A stretch of DNA of 64,000 bases from Reticulitermes lucifugus (Eukaryota > Arthropoda > Insecta > Blattodea > Rhinotermitidae): positions 2,904 to 66,903 of the forward strand of contig JAKCWW010001105.1 in assembly GCA_026260175.1 (NCBI GenBank), read 5' to 3'. How positions within the stretch are numbered: position 1 is the stretch's first letter; each line of letters opens with the position of its first letter. Of this stretch, positions 43,745 through 54,569 are shown piece after piece. Under the pieces are notes generated by a model. The model was not told where the DNA came from. It searched no databases and saw only the letters and a list, made by a program, of their open reading frames with translations. A program made the translations under genes and the position numbers.

Positions 43745-44640
43745 TGCCTTCATTGTTAAACATAATAAAAAACTTAATAACTTTCTTCTAATGATTCACT
43801 GATCAGTGAGAAGAAAGTTTCGCGAATCGCCAGCGGTCCACGCCCCACAGTTTGAGGCACGCTGATATATATGTCCTATAGTTTACAGTTGCACGAAAAG
43901 ACCCGGCATCTCTTTGACGTAACTCTCGTTCTTTTCTGGGGCTCCCTGGAGAACTTGGGCCTTGGGGTGTGGGCTAGGGTTGGGGTGGGGGTGGCTCAAG
44001 TGGAAACAAAAGTGCCCGGGGATCAGGCAAGTAAAAGACTTGCGTATAAATAATAAATGAAAGGAAAGGAAAATCCTGTGGCAAGCCACAAAAGTAATAG
44101 GCAGCATCACTGAAGCCAAATGACACATCTGGCTGGTGATAACAACAGAGAACTGATACGATCCTGGGACACAGAGGCATTACATTCAGAATTTGAAAAC
44201 ATGAGAAGTGAAGAGAACTGAGGAACACCGAAGTCTATGGGTTTATCTGTCCTCACCTTATAACTAACTACAAACATTATTCATGGCCCTATGGCAAGAC
44301 GCTTTTATTTCTTTCTTCTCATACCGGACTTTTAAACCCCACACTCCAATAACCAAAGTCGATATCTACGTGGCTTACATTAAACGCTAGAAGCCTCAAA
44401 ATCAGGAACGTACGGAGATCAGGCGCACCAAACAACCCGGCGGCTTGGTACGTCCTTTTCGAGCGTGGAAGTTATCCAGGTCCTGAGCAATGCTCAGTAG
44501 CCTGGGTGTTCAAATGAAATGTGGGATTTTCGCGTTGGGCTGTGAGTTTTGGAGACCTTTGTAGAAAGGGAAACCTCCATTAACACAAGTACTAAGGTTA
44601 CTTGACTTGAATTCATCTACATCCTATTTAGGCCAAAATA
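43745..44640. other. no recognised feature
   Basis: A G-rich run lies at 43,960-43,995. I see no assignable element. Confidence 0.5.
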
Positions 44641-44644
44641 CAGT

Positions 44645-44790
44645 TTACATTATACAGAACACAGAGCATCTTCATAAAAAGACAAACTGTTTAATGTTGT
44701 TTATATAAATATAAATAAATAATCGCTGTCTTTTTTGAGAATCATACTAACACACATAAATACACTCTGTGGAGAAACGCGGAGTTTTAG
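44645..44790 (+). repeat. R1 dispersed repeat, left part
   Basis: ACAGAACACAGAGCATCTTC, AAAAAGACAAACTGTTTAAT, GTTGTTTATATAAATA and TAATCGCTGTCTTTTTTGAG are R1 blocks in order. Confidence 0.62.
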
Positions 44791-44794
44791 TGCT

Positions 44795-45440
44795 TACCGT
44801 AAACGACTCTGCTTTAAAGGGGCAGTAATATTTATTGGTCACTTGTGTTACAAGAATAAGAAAGCGTAGAAGAAGAAAAAAGATGAGGAGGAGGAGATAC
44901 ATGACAATCAGGAATAGAGAAAGGTAGACCTGCGCCTGTGTTTGATAAGCGCCATTCCATAAAAACGTATGTGGTGGTGGCGGCATAGCTCCACGCGTTT
45001 ATAACTTGGACAATACGTAGAATAAGTGGCCTCTCTCACTCCATGGCCGCTTTATCCCGGGGAAAGTGTCCTCGTTATCCCCTGGGCAGGAGGCTTGCTG
45101 AGTCCCAGAGCCTGTTTGAATGGGGTAACAATGAGCAAATAGTTGCCTCTACCAGGAATAAAGCTCAGTTTCTCGGTCGTTCAGCATGTAGCCTAGCCAC
45201 TGGGCTGAAGTAACTATTTTAGTTTCAGTGGCTACGAGATATCTAATAAACAATCGTGGACGGCCGAAAAGGCGTGACCTATCAGCTTGTTTCAGCGGAA
45301 GGTTAATTTCTCACCACAAGGAAGACACAACAGCATTACTCCTATACATTATAAAGGGCCTCGCACTTAGACATATTTTGGCATGATACATAAGGATTGG
45401 AAAGATCTGGCTGAAGACAGTATGCCATAGAATACTCTAG
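44795..45440. other. no recognised feature
   Basis: A GC-richer stretch at 45,000-45,130 weakly resembles 2,925-3,110. I cannot assign it. Confidence 0.45.
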
Positions 45441-45442
45441 AG

Positions 45443-45491
45443 TATAGTAATAAACCTTCGATTTCTATAAAATGGAAGGTTTATTACTGTA
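45443..45491. repeat. 17-bp inverted repeat hairpin
   Basis: TATAGTAATAAACCTTC and, 15 bases on, GAAGGTTTATTACTGTA pair with a single mismatch. No T-run or coding unit accompanies it, so no terminator function is implied. Confidence 0.6.
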
Positions 45492-45555
45492 GTTGTTTGA
45501 ATGTGAAATTCTCTAGCACCCCTTTTTTTGAGTGACAGTTATCTACAACAACAAA

Positions 45556-45610
45556 TACTACTATTACTACTGCTACTACTACTACTACTGCTATTACTAC
45601 TACTACTACT
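45556..45610. repeat. (TAC)n microsatellite, left arm
   Basis: A triplet run with a few TGC and ATT interruptions. It resumes at 45,869 beyond the SINE-A. Confidence 0.9.
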
Positions 45611-45867
45611 TCTATTTTTTCATGACGCAACTGCCCTAATTGCCCAGGGCCTCCTCACTATCGAGGCTTCACGATCGCACTCAGCCACACTACACTCGGT
45701 AGGACTCCTCTGGACGAGTGATTAGCCCGACATAGAAACGTCTACGTGATAACACACAATACTCACAAGAGACAGACATCCATGCTCCCGGCGGGATTCG
45801 AACCCGCAGTCCCAGTAAGCGAGAGGTGGCAGACCCATGCCTTAGACCGCGCGGCTACTGGGATCGG

Positions 45868-45868
<1 letters not shown>
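45611..45868 (-). repeat. SINE-A inserted in (TAC)n
   Basis: A complete copy on the minus strand. The head ends at 45,868 (GCCGATCCCAGTAGCCGCGC), the B box is GGTTCGAATCC, and the tail is TTTTTT at 45,615-45,620. Because both flanks are the same triplet repeat, the exact target duplication cannot be defined. Confidence 0.9.

Positions 45869-45924
<56 letters not shown>
45869..45924. repeat. (TAC)n microsatellite, right arm
   Basis: About 18 uninterrupted triplets, purer than the left arm. Confidence 0.93.
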
Positions 45925-46297
45925 ACATAATATCGATAGCAGTAAACAGTTGAGGGTACACATAAGAAGAGTGTAAAGTGGTAGCTTTACATATCATTTT
46001 TACCTATTTATACACAAGGAACTCATTACTCCTTTGAACGTGCTTCCCGCTTTTTGCTTGTGTCTGAAATACTGCCGGCCCGAATGAGATCTTCACGTTG
46101 TGCTTCAACCGAAACAAAAGGAAGCTACGCAAATGGGAACAGCCAACCCTATTGTATGAAGGAAATGTGGAATTTTCTTGAGTAAATACAAACAGAAAGT
46201 AAAAACATATGTATAACCATGAATGTGACTTGTGTAATGTATAAGATAAGAACGTTTCATTAGTCAAACGAATCATAACGTGACCTGACATCATAGT

Positions 46298-46528
46298 AGA
46301 GTAGGTTGCACTCGTGTTTCGCACTGGAGAGGTCCCGCGTTCAAATCTTGCCCCGGACGCCCACTATCCCGAAAGAGGTGTTTCGTGATTGTTCTCAGTC
46401 TCCTAAGCAAACGTCTAAATACTACCTCAAATTAAGCCACAACCACTTTCTTCGACGTCCCTTCAAATTAATTACTCATTACCACCCTACCTCACCGCTA
46501 CTGGCACAGCCTGTACATAAATTATAAA
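46298..46528 (+). repeat. SINE-E, tRNA-like head
   Basis: The head region GTAGGTTGCACTCGTGTTTC leads to a B-box-like CGCGTTCAAATCTTGC. The body block TCAAATTAAGCCACAACCAC aligns with TTTAATTACGCCACGACTG of the 56.0 kb copy. Confidence 0.55.
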
Positions 46529-46540
46529 TAGATACTGACT

Positions 46541-46729
46541 AGCAGCCACGTCAGGTGGTTGAATGGCGAGTAGACCAACGTTTCGAGGACAATTTCTGTC
46601 CTCGTCATCAGGGAACTGAATACTATCTCCGAAGATTTCGGAGGTAGTATTCGGGTCCCTGATGAAGAGGACAGAAATGGTCCTCGAAACGTTGGTCTAC
46701 TCGCCATTCAACCACCTGACGTGGCTGCT
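46541..46729. repeat. 189-bp near-perfect palindrome with hammerhead-like cores
   Basis: The arms of 93 bp (46,541-46,633 and 46,637-46,729) are inverted copies with about five differences and a 3-base centre. Each arm, on its own strand, carries CTGATGA and, after a strong helix (GAGGAC pairing with GTCCTC), GAAAC. On the + strand these are at 46,659-46,665 and 46,686-46,690; on the minus strand at 46,605-46,611 and 46,580-46,584. That is the core order of a hammerhead self-cleaving ribozyme. One extra unpaired base lies between the first core block and the helix in both arms, so activity is uncertain. Hammerheads in this setting are known from Penelope-like retroelements; that attribution is inference. 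Confidence 0.7.
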
Positions 46730-46784
46730 AACTCGAGAATATTTTATTGATTTTAGTCGCTGCGAAAGCTTTAAATTATGTAAA

Positions 46785-47635
46785 TAGATACTGGATTGTT
46801 GGCTGTCACAAGGATCGAACCTATTCCTGTGTACCAGAAGTCGTTTCTGTCCCTTCATCTTAGCCTTTTATTTACATCTATCTCATTCCCTCTGACCCTA
46901 TAGATTCCTCATCAATCAACTCCTACGTGACACCCTGAACATTCGTATCTCATGTCGCTCTACACCCATCCGTCCATTATCCCCCTCCACAAACCCGTAT
47001 CGTAGTTCCGGACTTTACAATAATTGGTTTTCCATGCGCATTATCTCACCACACACCCCCTCCCCTGAAAACGTTAATGGCAGAGATACTTTGGCCTTAT
47101 TCTGCTGTGACCCGACCTATCAGCTCACCCCGCCATCTATACAACACCATCAATGAGGTTTCATCGCTTTTTATCTATGCTTTTCAATGCATTTCCACTA
47201 TGCATGTCAGGATGTTTTTAAAACTTGTCGTCATCCCCGCCCCATAGTGTTCGCTTTATCCGTGTGCATTGTACGCGTTGTCATCGGGGCTGAATGCCAT
47301 CACAAACCGCACTCCGATGGACACCCGATAATCACACTGTTAATTGTATGTAACTGTGCAGAAACTTTTTGACGAGACGGTTCTATTCGGGAAATTGTTA
47401 ATAACTTGCAAAGGATATGGTATGATATATGTATATATCAATGATTGATTTGTGTGACAAGGTTAATGAACTGAGGAAAATGGTGGGGTAGATAATGAAT
47501 TGTGTTCTAAATGTAGTGCAGTGTATGACTCATTAATACTGATGTGCGGGAACAGGAAAACCACAGGTGATTATGGAAAACCCTTCAAGCTGAAATTCAG
47601 CGAGATCCGAGAACCACATGGTAGAAAGTTCATAC
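46785..47635. other. no recognised feature
   Basis: C-rich, GC-mixed stretch around 46,940-47,110. Frames are short and motif-free. Confidence 0.5.
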
Positions 47636-47637
47636 TG

Positions 47638-47725
47638 GGCAGTGATAAGGGATATGACACTGTGTAGTTCCCTAGGTTGCTACAGCCGTTTCAGAGGAAC
47701 CAGCTGCATCCTTCTTCAGGTGAGA
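47638..47725 (+). repeat. FWD module, diverged
   Basis: GGGATATGACACTGTGTAGT, then CCGTTTCAGAGGAACCAGC and TGCATCCTTCTTCAGG follow the order of the 60-61 kb copies. Confidence 0.5.
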
Positions 47726-47729
47726 ATTA

Positions 47730-49295
47730 TTCACCTAGCTCTTGAAAGATGCAGGCAGTATATTCGTCCGAAACATTGATGCAAACTTACCAAAATACAT
47801 GGCGCAAACAGCCAGAAGGCTAAAATATGAAAACTCAGTAATAAAATGAGGGAAAAGCGACTGGCTACGGGAAACGTGCTTTAGAATAGTTTACTTTTGG
47901 AGGCCTTGCATTTTCATTTACCAGTTATTTACTTTTTGAGGAGGCAGTATGTGCTGGACACAGTGCTTGTGTCGTTTCCGGTTTGTATGCTATTGCAATA
48001 TAATTCAGTGGGCGAGAATTTGTTTCGATATCCTGTCATTGCTTTGACTGTTTCTGTCATCCGCCACGTACTAATATTCCTTCTTGAACGATCTTATAAA
48101 GTGAATCAGAAATCAATCTATCTAGAATCATACGCAAGGAAAACAAGGTAGTCACACAGTTTACTGCGTGAAAAGCAATATATTCACCATGTGTGACTAA
48201 TCGATTTATCGATTCCTTTTATAGGTGAATCCATTAACAGCGACAGCTCTGTATAACGAGTGAAAGTCGTAACTTAGAGCAGTTCTAGTTTACCCCAGAT
48301 GTGATATTGGTGACACTAAAAAACGGCGGATATAAACAAAATGTATCTTCCCACAACTGCACCCAGGTGCATTTGAATACTGGTACAAGAATGACAGCTT
48401 AACCTATGTTACTGCACTGAGAGAATGCACAAAAAACAGCGACACCAATGTGATGTTTACGGTCACACACTGTGAAACGTTTTGATATTTGCAGCAGAAT
48501 GACAGTTTATTGTGTCCATACTGTGTGAGTCACAGGAAAGTTGACTGATTGTTGATGCGTGAACTGGTCAGCCATCGACTGTAAATAAGTTTTAGGTTGG
48601 GTTCATGTAGCAGGCCCGTCAGTCTGCCGGGGACATCAGAATAATTAGCATTAATGATGGTGCATCTGAATGTGTGTCGGTTGTGGAAATGTGATGCAAG
48701 AATGGTTTAAGGCCCAAATTAAAACCTTTAAATTTGATAGAATCATAAAATTTGTGGGTGGTTGTGTGAAATGCAGTAAATATCGGGAAGATTACTTCGA
48801 CAAAATAAGATATGCGTCTCTTAAAATACTTTTTTTTCGCAAAAATATTAGTTTCGAATTACGTTCTGTGAAATAATTCTCTTCTCCTTAGTCCTGAATT
48901 GAAAGCTAGTTTATTACTTTCTTTGAAAAGGTCGTCTTTTGCAGTCCATGATACACTTAACGCATTTGGGTACGAGAAGGGTAAAGTCGATGTGCCCTCA
49001 GAGCGGTCTTCAAGACCATTCCTTTTATTCCTCTGAAGCAGAAAATTCTTGTAAAAACTTCAGTTCCTACCTCTTAGAAGATACAAGACGTTTCCTTTAT
49101 GAAGAAAATGTAGCCAATTCTGTGTAGGAAAATAATAGCCATTTAGCACGAGAATCTGTCAACACGCGTAAATACAGATTGCTGGAAAATACTCAAATTG
49201 CTAAAAGTTAAAACACGCAATGTATTTACTTATCATTATATTCTAGGAATTAACGTCACAATACGGATATAACCTACTATCTGAATTATCTAGTA
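47730..49295. other. no recognised feature
   Basis: AT-rich. No motif-bearing frame and no repeat match. Confidence 0.5.
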
Positions 49296-49299
49296 AGGG

Positions 49300-49390
49300 A
49301 CGTAACTAACTCCGGGAAGCGGAGTCCTTCTTGAAAGTCCAATAATCCTCTTTTTATGGAACAGAAAGTTGAGAGTTTTTAGGTTTTCGC
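49300..49390 (-). mobile_element. LINE-1 extreme 3' end
   Basis: The plus strand reads GCGGAGTCCTTCTTGAAAG and TTTTTATGGAACAGAAAG, the complement of the LINE-1 3' UTR. TAACTAACT just before it is the simple tail. Confidence 0.6.
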
Positions 49391-49394
49391 AGCG

Positions 49395-50235
49395 GTAGAG
49401 ATGATGTACAAATTATTCTGAGATATGAGGCTGCGTCACTGGGTAATTACTAATTACAAATTACATCCTTGAATTGTATTATCTTATGTTTTAACAGTAA
49501 TTGGACAATTTTAACATTATAAATTTTCTTGTATATAATTGATTTGACATAGCAACATGCATTTTATCAAATTTTAAAATTGAGACCGTAATTCAAAACC
49601 TAATAAAATTGTACACGATTTCTTTTATGTATTTTGTACTGTGGTCTGAAAATGACATTCTGAGGTCGAAACATGTTGCCTAATTAAAGATATAACACTT
49701 AGTACTTGTGTTGACGGAATTTTATTTCTCTTGTTTTTATATTTAACACAAAGGAATGAAAAAGTAAAAATTATTTAAGATCAATTTTAATACTTTAATC
49801 AGCTCTCAAATAAATACATTTTAATATGTGGTGCAACTGTCACAGTTGTACTTCAGTAATGCACAGCACTGTACTACATGGTAATGGAATTTAGTAAGTG
49901 GCATTCACCGACACACCATTCGACAACTCAAAGTCTACTGTAAAGGTATTATAACTAAAGGATATGAGAATATTACTGGAGTTGTATAATGGGCATTCAA
50001 TGTGCAGGTTCTCACTCAATGGCTCACACATCGCGCCCGGTTAATTGATTGCCGGTGTTCCCAACCCCCTACCCTCAAACACATCCGTCATACCACAAAC
50101 AACATCCTTCAAAATCCTCTTCGAAAAGCTTCATATCGCCTCGTGTACTGGCACATAATAACGGACTCACACCATTTTGTGTCCTGATGTATGTGGCAAT
50201 GCTGACAGTGTCGGACTGCAACACTTGATAGAGCG
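49395..50235. other. no recognised feature
   Basis: AT-rich. GAGGTCGAAACATGTTG near 49,662 resembles ends of some non-LTR or Penelope-type repeats but stands alone. Confidence 0.45.
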
Positions 50236-50239
50236 CAGC

Positions 50240-50330
50240 GTTGTGTCTTTACGTATGTGGGAAAAATGCATGTCAAAGACGATGCTATATATATTTACCA
50301 CTATCGTTTACGGAGTTATTCAAGATTTAA
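50240..50330 (+). repeat. R1 dispersed repeat, right part, diverged
   Basis: TACGTATGTGGGAAAAATGC and TATATTTACCACTATCGTTT match the right half of R1. Confidence 0.45.
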
Positions 50331-50687
50331 AAATATATTTCTCTCAAAACCTGTAAAATAGGTATCGTTTTGATCAGTAGGGAATAGTGGCGATCTATTT
50401 TGAGCCCAGCGAGGAACCCTCAGGTCATAAGTGTCACGGTCTACATGTTTCTTTACCAGTCCAGTGACTATCAGATTATGAAGGAGGGATCCTTTCAATG
50501 AACTTATCCAAGAGCTGAAATATAATTTCTGCAGCGTAGTCTACATTTCGTGAATGAATTAACTTGAATGTCTGCGATGAAAACTCCGAGAAAAATATTT
50601 GGACCTTTGACGGAAGAAATAAGAAAAGGACGAAGAAAACTATAATATGTCATTAGAAGTTTCATGATTTATACAGTTCTGGAAGTA

Positions 50688-52060
50688 GTAGGGTAGGGCG
50701 GGCTATTCCGCTCATTTCAAATTTGAGGGTACGCAAGACAGGCTAGAACAGGTTCTCAAAAAATCACACCCTGTGCAAAATGTAGGTAATTTATTGCCGT
50801 TTCTACCTCAGTTTACAGAAAGTGAGAAATGTTTACTGTATTGTCACAATTAAATATCAGACGAAGTGATGCAATGAATAGAAATATAAAAAATAGTGGG
50901 GCTATTCCGCCCAGCTGTGTGGCCTTTCTGTTCATTTAATTTTACGCTGCAGAATCAGAAACATTTTCCACATATGAACTGTTTCTGCCTACGGCCCCAA
51001 CACAGACTTCATGATACCACGTATAACATTTCTGGCACCTGATCCAGTCACACTTTTGAACAGAGATTACTGAAAATTACTTCAAGCCACAGAATCCACA
51101 TGGAATGTTTTCATCATTATCTTCGTGAAGGTCTGGAAAGACGCCCTTGATGATAGGAGCTTGGCGTTCTTTCTTTTTAGAAATGGATTTCGCATTGCCT
51201 TCCTTTTCCATCGTCAGTTTCCTTTTAGCTATTTTCTTTTTAAAATGTGAGTCCGATGTAGCTTGTCTTGTTTCTTGCCTCTGTCGGCATTTCTTCACAG
51301 ATATTTTCTCCTATGGTTTTGGAATTATAATACTTAAAACATTAGTTTTCACTGCTTTAGTTTTTGCTTGGGTGTTAGTGGATGGTCCTGCTTTATTTAA
51401 GTCTGAAGTCGACTGGAGAACTGGTGGTCCTGAAGGTTTATGGCTTTTGGATGGGATCTTATCAGTGCCTGCTGACAGGGAGTCGGCTAATCTTGTAGAA
51501 AGTATGCAGAGAGCAGGAATCTTTTCTTCGGCGATGATTTATACCTTTCATGCTAGCAAACCAGAATGCCATTACAATGGTAGTTGGAATAAGTTATCAA
51601 TGACGTCATTAAAAGTTATACTTCTAACCGAGCGGAATAGCCCCTCACTCATTGGGCGAAATAGCCCCGGGTGCAGGGTTTCATAATTACGCTCCTTTTG
51701 AAGGCAGTGACAAAATACTACGACCATCTTCTATGCAGAGGCACTTTGTAGGCCTTATTCCACAATCAGTGAGATTTCCACAGGAAATTATCGACTATTC
51801 TGCAAACTGTGCCTTATCTAAGAAGGCACGTTTTTATATGACGACAAAAACAATACAAATCACTGACCTTTCAAGGTTTGAGCTCTGGATACTTACGATG
51901 ACAACTTAAAAGCAGCAAATAAGGGCTTGGCGCTGTCGCACACATACAGAGGGACACATTGACTGCAAAACAAGATGTCGGCTGTGCAAACTGGTTGCGC
52001 AGTACATAATTTGCTTATTATGAGCGGAATATCCCCGTGGGCGGATTTGCCCCGCCCTAC
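50688..52060 (-). mobile_element. pogo-type DNA transposon, internally deleted, with zinc-binding tail
   Basis: TA dinucleotides flank the element (50,686-50,687 and 52,061-52,062). The ends GTAGGGTAGGGCGGGC and, inverted, GTAGGGCGGGGCAAATCC share GTAGGG and a GGGGC..TCCGCCC block. That block recurs near 50,899, 51,632 and 51,655. On the minus strand, the frame from about 51,470 down to 51,077 encodes the low-complexity linker and a lysine/arginine-rich region (KKKIAKRKLTMEKEGN). It then reads CGFCGLK and, in another frame (51,001-51,050), WIRCQKCYTWYHEVC. The Cys/His pattern resembles the PHD-like tail of insect pogo/Tigger transposases. The DNA-binding and DDE domains are missing: an intact relative needs 1.5 kb or more of coding sequence, and only about 0.5 kb is present. 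A stop and a frame change interrupt the rest. Confidence 0.78.
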
Positions 52061-52371
52061 TATATTAGAAACAATTATTAGAAGGGTGATTTTGTCGGTA
52101 TACGTAACACGCATGGTATAGACTAGAAATGCATAGAAAATGTTTTCCCAAAAGCTGAAGGGTAGCTTCATCTTGAAAGACACAACCGTGGATGGAAAAA
52201 TATTAAAATGGACCTTAAAAAAATGTAAGAGGGAGTGGACTGGGCTCAACTCGGTCACTTTATGATTAGTAGAGCTTACATGTGAAATAGATTTAAAATT
52301 TCTGTTCCATAACGGCGAAATACTTCTTGGCCAGCGCAGTTACTATTATCTCCTTCATAAGACCTGTTATC

Positions 52372-52383
52372 CATGGAATTACT
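52372..52383. repeat. 12-bp target duplication, left
   Basis: CATGGAATTACT recurs exactly at 52,662-52,673, flanking the SINE-A. Confidence 0.9.
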
Positions 52384-52661
52384 TTTTCTTCTTCTTCTTA
52401 TTCTTTTTCCACGGTGCAACAGCCCTAGTGGGCCGGGTCCTCCTTATTATCGAGGCTTCACGATCACGCTCAGCTAGACACACCACACTCGGTAGAACTC
52501 CTCTGGACGAGTGGTCAGCCAGACGCAGAGACCTCTACCTGACAACTCACAACACTCACAAGAGACAGGCATCCATGCCTCCGGCGGGATTCGAACCCGC
52601 AGTCCCAGGAAGCGAACGGCCGCAGACACACGCCTTAGTCCGCGCGGCCACAGGGGTCGGT
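52384..52661 (-). repeat. SINE-A, full length, perfect target duplication
   Basis: The head begins at 52,661 (GACCCCTGTGGCCGCGCGG) and the B box is GGTTCGAATCC. A long pyrimidine tail (complement of the A-rich end) fills 52,384-52,405. CATGGAATTACT flanks it on both sides. The perfect duplication suggests a younger insertion than the 32.7-kb copy. Confidence 0.93.
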
Positions 52662-52724
52662 CATGGAATTACTAGATATACAAATATGATATTCACAATT
52701 TCGAGATGATATTATTCTACAAAT

Positions 52725-53012
52725 ATGCACCTTAAACTGTGGTTTCCAGGCCGGCAGCGGTCCGCGAAATATGGTTGTGTCATTGAGGCATTTCCTAAGG
52801 TGCTGCTGACAGCCAGCGGCCAGTGCTTCTCTGAGTTGCTCCCAGGCACGTGTTATTGTGTCTTCTGGTGCGAGACGGCGTTGCTAGGCTCTAGTATTGG
52901 GCTTGTTTTGTATAGCTCTTGTCACCAATCCGTCATTTGTAAGATAGATCACCGCAATTTGGAGCTCAATTCAGAACCGGGTTGTAATACGTACAAGCAT
53001 GCTCTATTGTGA
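52725..53012 (+). other. GC-richer 95-codon open frame, not assigned
   Basis: The stretch 52,745-52,900 is GC-richer than its surroundings and contains GGCAGCGGTCCGCGAAATA, a string reminiscent of hAT repeat ends. I recognise no protein family in either strand and favour a degraded repeat. Confidence 0.25.
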
Positions 53013-53194
53013 AGTTCCCATATGCCCCAGATCATGTCACAAATTAGACAAAAGGAAAATCCATTTCCAGGGTCATTTGTTTCGCTTTTCGGAATTCGAT
53101 TTGCAGATAATGAAAAGGATTTTACTGGGCTTTTGAAGTTTAACACTTTGAAGACTAAAATCCATGTATTATATACTAATACTTGAAAATTCAT

Positions 53195-53320
53195 TTCCTA
53201 CCTTTCATAGAACAAACTGCACCTGTTATAAATACGAAACATTTAATATTGCTTAGGGAAATTATGACTGCTTATTCAGGGAATCATAAGTAAAAGGTAT
53301 GTAAGTACACTGTATGGGAC
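53195..53320 (+). repeat. R1 dispersed repeat
   Basis: TCCTACCTTTCATAGAACAA, ATTTAATATTGCTTAGGGAA, ATTATGACTGCTTATTCAGG and CACTGTATGGGAC match R1 in order. Confidence 0.6.
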
Positions 53321-53872
53321 AAGTACTGTTTTTATAATATTACAGCGTATAGTTATTACAATTACTATTGCTTTTCTAGTTAAAACCATGACTTAAAATG
53401 TCTCGTTTCTGCAAGCATCAGGCGGTTATAGGCCTACAGTAGTGATATGTCCTTGGTTGTTACGATTCTTTCGAATCATTTATGCCGCAGGAAATACGAG
53501 TATCTTGCAAAACGTGCTTGACCAACTATTATCAAATGTTCTACATTCTAGAGACTTCTATAATAAAGGCATACTGAAAATTCTATGTTACATATGTAAT
53601 AAGGTACATATCGCTATATGATACACGCAACGTACTGTAGAAATATATATGAAATATGCACTGTGGTGTAAAATTCTATATTAAACATGAAGTACAGAGT
53701 GCAATTCCATGTATAACATGCAATAACTTATAGACTTCTATTGAAATAGTTTCTTTGCAGAAGTAAGTTTCACTTCTGATTTTAAGTAGTATAAGGATGG
53801 AGGTTGCAAAAAGAGTACTGGGCGAAAAACTGAAAATAGAGGGGAAATATTACATGACTATACACATCAGGT

Positions 53873-54110
53873 GAGCTGGGATAGATCAGTGATTATAGTG
53901 ACTAAGCTGTGGACTGCACGAACAAGGAAGGGTGGTTCAATTATAGGCATGGGGAAGAGACTTGTTTATCTTTACCAAAGCGTGTGGACCGGCTGTGTGG
54001 CTAATCTAGTCCCTACACAGCTGGAACCTGGGACCATTTCCTCGGGGTGGAAGTAGCAGGGTATGGAGTCGATCTCTTACCTGCACCTACTGCCGGCGTT
54101 AAGAATGCGC
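53873..54110 (+). repeat. SINE-C-like, diverged
   Basis: GAGCTGGGATAGATCAGTGA followed by GTGGTTCAATTATAGG is a head-like pair with the usual A-box to B-box spacing. The body is not clearly SINE-C. Confidence 0.35.
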
Positions 54111-54209
54111 GGTGCTATACGTAGATCCTCGAAACGCCTTAATAAAGCGCTGGGACAGTTCTACGTTACTTTCCTCTGGCACAGACTAAGTTCCAAAAGC
54201 TGTCACGTA

Positions 54210-54300
54210 AGAACCCTGTAATGGAAAGTTTGATTCCATAAAAGGCAATGGATTTCCTTAAGAGCTGAGCAACTAGAAGCTTTTCAAGGACGATTGTATC
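54210..54300 (+). mobile_element. LINE-1 3' fragment
   Basis: CCCTGTAATGGAAAGTTTGA, TTCCATAAAAGGCAATGGAT and TTCCTTAAGAGCTGAGCAAC align with the LINE-1 stop and 3' UTR. Confidence 0.6.
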
Positions 54301-54439
54301 CCTGGAGTTAGTTCGCGTAAGATAATGTTAATAAATTTCTTTCAATGTCATTATCAATGGCGACATATATTTCACAAATCGACTACAATGTCTAGAATTT
54401 GCAATTACAAATGTTAAGAAATCAGCAGTGTTTTACTTT

Positions 54440-54565
54440 CATGGTTCAGGCGCTTAGGCGCCGGCCGCTTTTCATATGAGCCTGGGCTCGATCCATGTGA
54501 GATTTCCATGGTAACGGGGACACTTGGACGGGGTTTTCTCCAAGAACTTCAGTTTCAAGCTGTCA
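54440..54565 (+). repeat. SINE-B fragment
   Basis: CATGGTTCAGGCGCTTAGGC (head), GCTCGATCCATGTGAGAT (collapsed B box and body start), then GGACACTTGGACGGGGTTTT and CTCCAAGAACTTCAGTTT. Confidence 0.6.
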
Positions 54566-54569
54566 CTAT

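Noticed and set aside
51147-51686. 179-codon plus-strand open frame
   Set aside because: It lies antisense to the pogo linker and tail, which read sensibly on the minus strand. Its own translation is hydrophobic noise.
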